DNA of 64,000 nt from Pseudomonas sp. MTM4 (GTDB lineage: Bacteria > Pseudomonadota > Gammaproteobacteria > Pseudomonadales > Pseudomonadaceae), in NCBI RefSeq assembly GCF_019355055.1, contig NZ_CP048411.1:3251501-3315500 (forward strand). Reading direction: 5' to 3'. A model generated the notes under the pieces. It had not been told where the DNA came from. It did no database searches and worked only from the letters and a program-made list of their open reading frames with translations. Below are positions 58,497-64,000 of the stretch, piece after piece. The translations under genes and the position numbers were made by a program. Position 1 is the stretch's first letter, and each line of letters starts with the position of its first letter.

Positions 58497-58871
58497 TCAA
58501 AGCATCAGCTTGACCGGCGAGATATCCGGGTCGCGGGATTTACCAGCTGCGGCCAGCGCCTGGAGGTATTCGTCCCAAAGTTGCTGCTGGTTGCGCGACA
58601 GATGGTCGAGGTATTCCCAGCTGTAAAGGCCGCTGTCGTGGCCGTCGCTGAAAGTCAGCTTCAGCGCGTACTGTCCGGCAGGTTCCACACCTTCCAGCGC
58701 AACGTTGATCTTGCCGGTCTGCAGGATCGGATTGCCATGGCCTTGGACTTCGGCGGACGGCGAATTCACCCGTAGGAATTCGGCCGGCAGGCTGTAGCGC
58801 TCGTCGGTGCCGTATTCCAGCTCCAGGGTTTTCGAAGCCTTGCGGAGTTTGATCTGAGTGGGGATGCGCAT
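58497..58871 (-). CDS. DUF971 domain protein
   Basis: A 124-residue protein of the DUF971 group, related to the N-terminal domain of gamma-butyrobetaine hydroxylase: LELEYGTDERYSLPAEFLRVNSPSAEVQGHG (in part), and KLTFSDGHDSGLYSWEYL near the end. It may bind iron-sulfur or zinc, but its role is uncertain. The start at 58871 has GGAG seven bases upstream. It lies 100 bases after hslU, perhaps in the same transcript. Confidence 0.85.
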   Translation of the reverse strand: MRIPTQIKLRKASKTLELEYGTDERYSLPAEFLRVNSPSAEVQGHGNPILQTGKINVALEGVEPAGQYALKLTFSDGHDSGLYSWEYLDHLSRNQQQLWDEYLQALAAAGKSRDPDISPVKLML

Positions 58872-58971
58872 GGGCATACTCCGTATGAGCTTGAAGCCGA
58901 AGCCTGTCTGCTGCTGAACAGGTTGTGCCGCACCGTTCTTCCAGCTTCTGGCTCCCAGCTCCCAGCTGCCT

Positions 58972-60315
58972 TTAAAGGATATACCGCGACAGATCTTCGT
59001 CTTCCGCCAGCTCGCCCAGGTGCTCGTTGACGTAGGCGGTGTCGATGCGGATCGGCTCGCCGTTCTGCTGCCCCGCCAGGTCGCCAGCGCTGAAGGAGAC
59101 TTCTTCCAGCAGGCGTTCGAGCAGGGTATGCAGACGGCGGGCGCCGATGTTCTCGGTCTTCTCATTGACCTGCCAGGCGATCTCTGCGAGACGCTTGATG
59201 CCGTCCTCGGCGAATTCTATATGCAGCCCTTCGGTCTTCAGCAGCTCGCGGTACTGCTCGGTGAGCGAGGCGTGCGGTTCGGTGAGGATACGCTCGAAGT
59301 CTTCCGGCGACAGGGCTTTGAGTTCCACTCGGATCGGCAGGCGACCCTGCAGTTCCGGCACCAGATCGCTGGGCTTGGACAGGTGGAAAGCGCCGCTGGC
59401 GATAAACAGAATGTGGTCGGTCTTGACCATGCCCAGCTTGGTGTTGACCGTGCTGCCCTCGATCAGCGGCAACAGGTCGCGCTGCACGCCCTCGCGGGAC
59501 ACATCGGCGCCGCTGGTGTTGCCGCGCTTGGCCACCTTGTCGATTTCGTCGATGAAGACGATGCCGTTCTGCTCCACCGCTTCCAGCGCGCGGGCCTTGA
59601 GTTCTTCCTCGTTGACTAGGCGCGCCGCTTCCTCGTCCCGCACCAGCTTGAACGCGTCCTTGATCTTCAGCTTGCGGCTTTTCTTCTTGCCCTTACCCAT
59701 ATTGGAGAACAGGTTCTGCAACTGGCTGGTCATTTCCTCCATGCCGGGCGGGGCCATGATCTCAACGCCCGCCGGGCTGTCGGCGACTTCGATGTCGATT
59801 TCCTTGTCGTCCAGCTGGCCCTCGCGCAGACGCTTGCGGAATAGCTGGCGGGTGTTGGAATCGCTGCTCTGCACCGGCTCCTCGCTGAAACCGACCGGGC
59901 GCGCCTGGGGCAGCAGGGCATCGAGGATGCGCTCCTCGGCGGCGTCTTCGGCGCGGTGCTGCATCTTCTGCACTTCCTGTTCACGCAGCATCTTCAATGC
60001 GGCGTCGGCCAAATCGCGGATGATCGACTCAACGTCGCGGCCGACATAGCCGACTTCGGTGAATTTGGTCGCTTCCACCTTGATGAAGGGCGCGTTGGCC
60101 AGCTTGGCCAGGCGACGGGCGATCTCGGTCTTGCCGACGCCGGTCGGGCCGATCATCAGGATGTTCTTCGGCGTGACTTCCGGACGCAGTTCGGCGGAGA
60201 GCTGCATGCGCCGCCAGCGGTTGCGCAGGGCGATGGCGACGGCACGCTTGGCGTCGTCCTGGCCGATGATGTGGCGGTTGAGTTCGTGGACGATTTCGCG
60301 GGGCGTCATGGACAT
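58972..60315 (-). CDS. hslU: ATP-dependent protease ATPase subunit HslU
   Basis: A 447-residue AAA+ unfoldase. Walker [11 protein letters not shown], Walker [15 protein letters not shown], a family-specific intermediate domain (about 110-240) and the C-terminal tail ending EDLSRYIL that docks into HslV are all present. It forms the heat-induced HslUV protease with HslV, 26 bases upstream. Confidence 0.96.
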   Translation of the reverse strand: MSMTPREIVHELNRHIIGQDDAKRAVAIALRNRWRRMQLSAELRPEVTPKNILMIGPTGVGKTEIARRLAKLANAPFIKVEATKFTEVGYVGRDVESIIRDLADAALKMLREQEVQKMQHRAEDAAEERILDALLPQARPVGFSEEPVQSSDSNTRQLFRKRLREGQLDDKEIDIEVADSPAGVEIMAPPGMEEMTSQLQNLFSNMGKGKKKSRKLKIKDAFKLVRDEEAARLVNEEELKARALEAVEQNGIVFIDEIDKVAKRGNTSGADVSREGVQRDLLPLIEGSTVNTKLGMVKTDHILFIASGAFHLSKPSDLVPELQGRLPIRVELKALSPEDFERILTEPHASLTEQYRELLKTEGLHIEFAEDGIKRLAEIAWQVNEKTENIGARRLHTLLERLLEEVSFSAGDLAGQQNGEPIRIDTAYVNEHLGELAEDEDLSRYIL

Positions 60316-60341
60316 GTTCGGTACTCCGGAAGCGGACGCGC

Positions 60342-60878
60342 TCAGATGGCGCTATCCAGTTCCTCTATGGTCAGGTTCTGATTGGTGAAGACGCAGATGC
60401 TGCCGGCAATGTTCAGCGCGGTCTCGGCGATGTCCTGGGCGGACATGTCATCGCCGCCCTTGCGCAGCAGCGCCATGGCCGCCGCCTGGGCGAAACCGCC
60501 GCCGGAGCCCATAGCGATCAGGTCGTCCTCGGGCTGCACTACGTCGCCATTGCCGGTGATGATCAGGGATGCGTCCTTGTTAGCCACGGCGAGCATGGCT
60601 TCCAGGCGGCTCAGGGAACGGTCGGTACGCCAGTCCTTGGCCAGCTCGACGGCGGCGCGCACCAGATGGCCCTGGTGTTTTTCCAACTGGCCCTCGAAGC
60701 GCTCGAAAAGGGTGAAGGCGTCGGCGGTGGCACCGGCGAAACCGGCCAGCACCTGGCCGTGGTAGAGGCGGCGGACTTTCTTGGCGTTGCCCTTCATGAC
60801 GGTATTGCCCAGGGAAACCTGGCCGTCGCCGCCCATGACGACTTTGCCGTTGCGGCGCACTGAAACGATGGTGGTCAA
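60342..60878 (-). CDS. hslV: ATP-dependent protease peptidase subunit HslV
   Basis: A 178-residue proteasome-related peptidase. After removal of Met the N-terminal Thr2 ([19 protein letters not shown]) is the nucleophile. The [15 protein letters not shown] and later regions are typical. It is the upstream gene of hslV-hslU. The 170 bases upstream contain no gene. Confidence 0.96.
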   Translation of the reverse strand: MTTIVSVRRNGKVVMGGDGQVSLGNTVMKGNAKKVRRLYHGQVLAGFAGATADAFTLFERFEGQLEKHQGHLVRAAVELAKDWRTDRSLSRLEAMLAVANKDASLIITGNGDVVQPEDDLIAMGSGGGFAQAAAMALLRKGGDDMSAQDIAETALNIAGSICVFTNQNLTIEELDSAI

Positions 60879-61051
60879 GGAAAATTCTCCACGCGGCGGG
60901 GCGATGAATGCCCGAATGCGGTTGATATGGGGGAGGGCAACGCGCTTTTCAACCGGCCATGTTTCCGTCCGGCGGCCAGGAATCGTAAAGCTTCTATCGT
61001 GGGAGCGGTCCGCTGCTGCGGCGAAGGGAGGCGGCCCGAATCTAGCTCAAG

Positions 61052-63415
61052 TCAGGCCGCGCCAATCCCTGTCGGTGGGTTGGGCTCGACGGGCACGCTG
61101 GAAGCTCGAGTCGCGGCGATGACCTTGCGCAAACGCACCGGAATCGATTTCGCCGCTGGCACCTTGCTGCGTTTGGCGTGGTGCCAGACCGGCAGCAGCA
61201 CGTTGCACTCGGGGTAGTAGCCGGCGCAGCAGCCTTCGGGGATGTCGTAGGGCGTTACGCGCAATGGCCCAACCGCACGATGCACGCCATCGTCCACCTC
61301 GGTCACTGCCTCGATCTGATCACCTTCGGCCAGGCCCAGGCGGACGATGTCGTTGCGGTTCATCATGATCACCGCGCGCGTGCCGTGGATACCGCGAAAG
61401 CGGTCGTTGTAGCCGTAGACGGTGGTGTTGAACTGATCGTTGCTGCGCAGCGTCATCAGTTGCAGCACGTCGTGCCGCTCATGGCCGCCTTCTTCGGTAT
61501 CGGGGTCTGCCGCCAGCTCCGGCGGATTGATGAAGTTGGCTTTGCCGGTTTCGGTGTCCCACTGGCGCTGGCTGGCGCCTAGAGGCCGATGGAAGCCGCC
61601 CGGCTCCATCATGCGCACGTTGAAGTCATGGAATATATCGGGATAGCTCTCGGCGATGGCATTGCGGATCAAATCGTAGTTACCGACCCAGGCGTTCCAA
61701 TCGAGATTTGGATTATCCACCAGCGCGGCCTTGGCCAGCCGCGCAACGATGGCCGGCTCGGATAGCAGCAGCTCGCCGGCCGGCTCGGCTGCCCCGCGCC
61801 AGGCGCGGATGCAGCCGGTGCTGTCCTCGGTGGTGTGGCGTTGCTCGCCAGTGGCCTGGCGGTCGATCTCGGTGCGGCCCAGGCACGGCAGGATGTACGA
61901 CACTTCACCAACGATCAGGTGATTGCGGTTGAGCTTGGTCGACACCTGCACCGACAGGCGCAGCCTGCGCCAGGCCGGTTCGATCTGCGAAGTATCGGGC
62001 ACCGCGCGGGTGAAATTGCCGCCCAGGGCGACGAAGCCCTTGATACTGCCGTCGAGGATGCCTTCGCAGGCTTCCACCGTATTCACGCCATCCTCGCTCG
62101 GCGACTCGAAGCCGAACTGCCGGCGCAGATTATCGGCGGGCACCTTCGCCGCCTTTTCGGTGATGCCCACGGTGCGCTGGCCCTGCACGTTGGAATGCCC
62201 CCGCACCGGCAGGATGCCGGCGCCTTCCTTGCCCATATTGCCGCGCAGCAAAAGCAGGTTGACCAGCATCTGCACCGCCTCCACGCCATGGCGGTGCTGG
62301 GTGATGCCCATGCCGTAGGCTACGATCACGCGCTGGCAACTGGCGTAGGCGGTGGCGGCGGCTTCCATCGCTGCGCGGCTGAGGCCCGAACGGCGCTCCA
62401 GCACTGGCCAGGCATAGCCGCGTACGCGCTGTTCGAAAGCCTCGAAGCCGTGGGTGTGCTGCGCGATGAAATCGACGTCGAGCACCCGCGGTTTACTCGC
62501 CGCTTGCGCCTCGTCATCCATGGCGAACAGCGCCTTGCAGACCCCGGTGATCGCGGCGATATCCCCACCGATCGCCAGCTGATGATATTGGGTGCTGATC
62601 ACCGTGCTGTCCGGTGTAAGCATTTCCCTGGGTGATTGCGGATCGACGAAGCGCTCCAGCCCGCGTTCGCGAATCGGATTGAAGGTGACGATCTCGGCGC
62701 CGCGCTCGCGGGCTTCCTGCAGTTCGTGGAGCATGCGCGGGCTGGAGGTGCCGGTGTTCTGGCCAAAGAAGAACAGGCCGTCAGTCTTTTCCATGTCGTT
62801 CAGGGTGACGGTCGCCACGGGCACGCCGATGCTCTCCGGCAACGCCACCGAGGTGCTTTCGTGGCACATGTTAGAGCTGTCCGGCAGGTTGTTGGTGCCG
62901 TACATCCGTGCCAGCACGCCATACATGTAGGCGGTTTCCAGCGAGGCACGACCGGACATGTAGAAGACCACCTGGTTGGGGTCGGCCATGGCTTTCAGTT
63001 CCTGGCCGATCTCGGCGAAGGCCTCGTCCCAGCTGACTGGTTTGTACTGGTCGCTGGCGGCGTCGTAGCGCATGGGATGGGTCAGGCGGCCTTGGTGCTC
63101 CAGATCGAAGTCGGTCCAGTTGAGCAATTCACGCACTGTGTGGGCGGCGAAGAAATCCGGGCCGCAGCGACGGCTGGTGTTCTCCCAGGCGGTGGCCTTG
63201 GCGCCGTTCTCGCAGAACGACAGTGGCCGCGACGGGTGAGGCTTGGCCCAAGCACAACTGACACAGGCGAAGCCATCGATGGGTTTGTTCTGTTTGAGCA
63301 ACAGCGAGGCGCCGGCTAACGGAATCTTCTCGCGGATCAGGATATTGGCGACTGAATAGGCCGAGCCCCAGCCGCCGGATGGTGCGTGGTAGGGCTTGAA
63401 GGTTGGCTGGCTCAC
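61052..63415 (-). CDS. FdhF/YdeP-family molybdopterin oxidoreductase
   Basis: A 787-residue molybdopterin-dependent oxidoreductase, related to formate dehydrogenase alpha subunits (TIGR01701-like). It has a small N-terminal cysteine group (FACVSCAWAKPHPSRPLSFC), MSGRASLETAYMYG, and a catalytic-metal region NMCHESTSVAL in which Cys replaces selenocysteine (codon TGC). The C-terminal cofactor-binding domain has TLRSNDQFNTTVYGYNDR and MNRNDI. It lacks a Tat signal, so it is cytoplasmic. It is a single gene. The true substrate is unknown; YdeP-like proteins have been linked to acid resistance. Confidence 0.85.
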   Translation of the reverse strand: MSQPTFKPYHAPSGGWGSAYSVANILIREKIPLAGASLLLKQNKPIDGFACVSCAWAKPHPSRPLSFCENGAKATAWENTSRRCGPDFFAAHTVRELLNWTDFDLEHQGRLTHPMRYDAASDQYKPVSWDEAFAEIGQELKAMADPNQVVFYMSGRASLETAYMYGVLARMYGTNNLPDSSNMCHESTSVALPESIGVPVATVTLNDMEKTDGLFFFGQNTGTSSPRMLHELQEARERGAEIVTFNPIRERGLERFVDPQSPREMLTPDSTVISTQYHQLAIGGDIAAITGVCKALFAMDDEAQAASKPRVLDVDFIAQHTHGFEAFEQRVRGYAWPVLERRSGLSRAAMEAAATAYASCQRVIVAYGMGITQHRHGVEAVQMLVNLLLLRGNMGKEGAGILPVRGHSNVQGQRTVGITEKAAKVPADNLRRQFGFESPSEDGVNTVEACEGILDGSIKGFVALGGNFTRAVPDTSQIEPAWRRLRLSVQVSTKLNRNHLIVGEVSYILPCLGRTEIDRQATGEQRHTTEDSTGCIRAWRGAAEPAGELLLSEPAIVARLAKAALVDNPNLDWNAWVGNYDLIRNAIAESYPDIFHDFNVRMMEPGGFHRPLGASQRQWDTETGKANFINPPELAADPDTEEGGHERHDVLQLMTLRSNDQFNTTVYGYNDRFRGIHGTRAVIMMNRNDIVRLGLAEGDQIEAVTEVDDGVHRAVGPLRVTPYDIPEGCCAGYYPECNVLLPVWHHAKRSKVPAAKSIPVRLRKVIAATRASSVPVEPNPPTGIGAA

Positions 63416-63521
63416 GTCGATCTCCTGTGCTCTTGTTATGGAGGCGCATGAAGTTACGACGTGAGGACCAAGTGATCGTTCACCCCTATCGGTACAAGGG
63501 TTATACGGCTTGTTACAGGCC

Positions 63522-63983
63522 TTATTGCAACGCGAAATCCAGCTGGCGCCAGGCTTCGTAGACGGCCACCGCCACGGTGTTGGAAAGGTTCAGGCTGCGG
63601 CTGTCGGGCCGCATCGGCAGGCGCAGGCGCCTTTCATTGGGCTGTGCGTCGCGGATTTCCGGCGGCAGCCCGCGGCTTTCCGGGCCGAACAGGAAGGCAT
63701 CGCCGCGCTGGAACTGCACTTGATGAAAAGGCTGCGAGCCTTTGGTGGTGAACGCGAACAGGCGTGTCTGGCCGATGCTCGCCAGGCAGCTGTCCAGATC
63801 AGCGTGGCGTTGCAACGGCGCATATTCGTGGTAATCCAAGCCCGCCCGGCGCAGACGCTTGTCGTCCAGTTCGAAGCCCAGGGGTTCGATCAGGTGCAGG
63901 CTGCAGCCGGCATTGGCGCAGAGCCTGATAATGTTGCCGGTATTCGGCGGAATTTCCGGCTGGAAAAGGATCACATGGAACAT
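63522..63983 (-). CDS. trmL: tRNA (cytidine(34)-2'-O)-methyltransferase TrmL
   Basis: A 153-residue SPOUT methyltransferase that methylates the wobble ribose of tRNA-Leu. [32 protein letters not shown] and [18 protein letters not shown] carry the trefoil knot. The start at 63983 gives the conserved MFHV opening; ATG at 63989 and GTG at 63992 are alternatives. The gap to the oxidoreductase gene has nothing identifiable. Confidence 0.92.
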   Translation of the reverse strand: MFHVILFQPEIPPNTGNIIRLCANAGCSLHLIEPLGFELDDKRLRRAGLDYHEYAPLQRHADLDSCLASIGQTRLFAFTTKGSQPFHQVQFQRGDAFLFGPESRGLPPEIRDAQPNERRLRLPMRPDSRSLNLSNTVAVAVYEAWRQLDFALQ

Positions 63984-64000
63984 GCGCATCACCGACTCTG

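Noticed and set aside
61052-63415. Possibility that the formate-dehydrogenase-like protein is a selenoprotein
   Set aside because: The metal-ligand position is a TGC codon (NMCHES), and no in-frame TGA interrupts the gene.

Overview
The window is a contiguous stretch of a high-GC gammaproteobacterial chromosome, almost certainly a Pseudomonas of the Stutzerimonas (P. stutzeri) group. The supports are close family resemblance of the housekeeping proteins to pseudomonad versions, a gene neighbourhood of uvrD, a GGDEF/EAL protein, zwf-hexR and pycR-pycA-oadA, the block ubiE-ubiJ-ubiB-hisI-hisE-tatABC, and a full ectoine/hydroxyectoine operon, which fits a salt-tolerant member of that group. Species assignment is inference from gene content; no search was run.

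Layout. 0-3.4 kb: a BIME-like inverted repeat, then the C4-dicarboxylate two-component system dctB-dctD. 3.6-7.7 kb: an HD-GYP c-di-GMP phosphodiesterase, a SulP anion transporter and a cyclopropane fatty acid synthase. 7.9-11.4 kb: a compact selenocysteine block (selA, selB, tRNA-Sec, all on the minus strand). 11.4-11.8 kb: a non-coding stretch with terminators and a possible small RNA. 11.8-19.2 kb: a Tim44-like membrane protein, a lone TRAP-type solute-binding lipoprotein, uvrD and a large PAS-GGDEF-EAL protein. 19.4-25.3 kb: an accessory type VI secretion island (vgrG, DUF4123 adaptor, putative immunity lipoprotein, class 3 lipase effector). 25.4-28.2 kb: trhP (yegQ), then a DUF2243 and CtaG membrane-protein pair. 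28.3-33.1 kb: ectABCD-ask. 33.1-33.7 kb: non-coding DNA with degenerate repeats.

33.7-45.9 kb is central carbon metabolism: zwf and a HexR-type regulator divergent around a perfect operator palindrome, a LysR regulator divergent from a two-subunit pyruvate carboxylase (pycA, oadA), then a CBS protein, a beta-carbonic anhydrase, a thioesterase, a YkgJ-type cysteine-cluster protein and glycogen phosphorylase. 46.2-52 kb: fbp, DUF924, three small lipoproteins, proline iminopeptidase, dtd, a UPF0158 protein and rsmE. 52-57.3 kb is a long minus-strand run, ubiE-ubiJ-ubiB-hisI-hisE-tatA-tatB-tatC-rsmE, with many start/stop overlaps. 57.4-64 kb: an alpha/beta hydrolase broken by a one-base frameshift, a DUF971 protein, the HslVU protease, an FdhF/YdeP-type molybdopterin oxidoreductase (cysteine, not selenocysteine, at the metal-ligand position) and trmL.

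How the parts fit. Anaplerosis and the Entner-Doudoroff/pentose phosphate entry lie side by side with their regulators, and the carbonic anhydrase may supply bicarbonate to pyruvate carboxylase (inference). The ectoine genes include a dedicated aspartokinase that feeds aspartyl phosphate into the pathway. The most accessory-looking part is the vgrG-lipase island: it has an abrupt base-composition change inside the effector gene, a GC-rich palindromic insertion in frame inside vgrG, and a cysteine-rich tail on VgrG. I found no CRISPR array, transposase, phage genes or rRNA operon.
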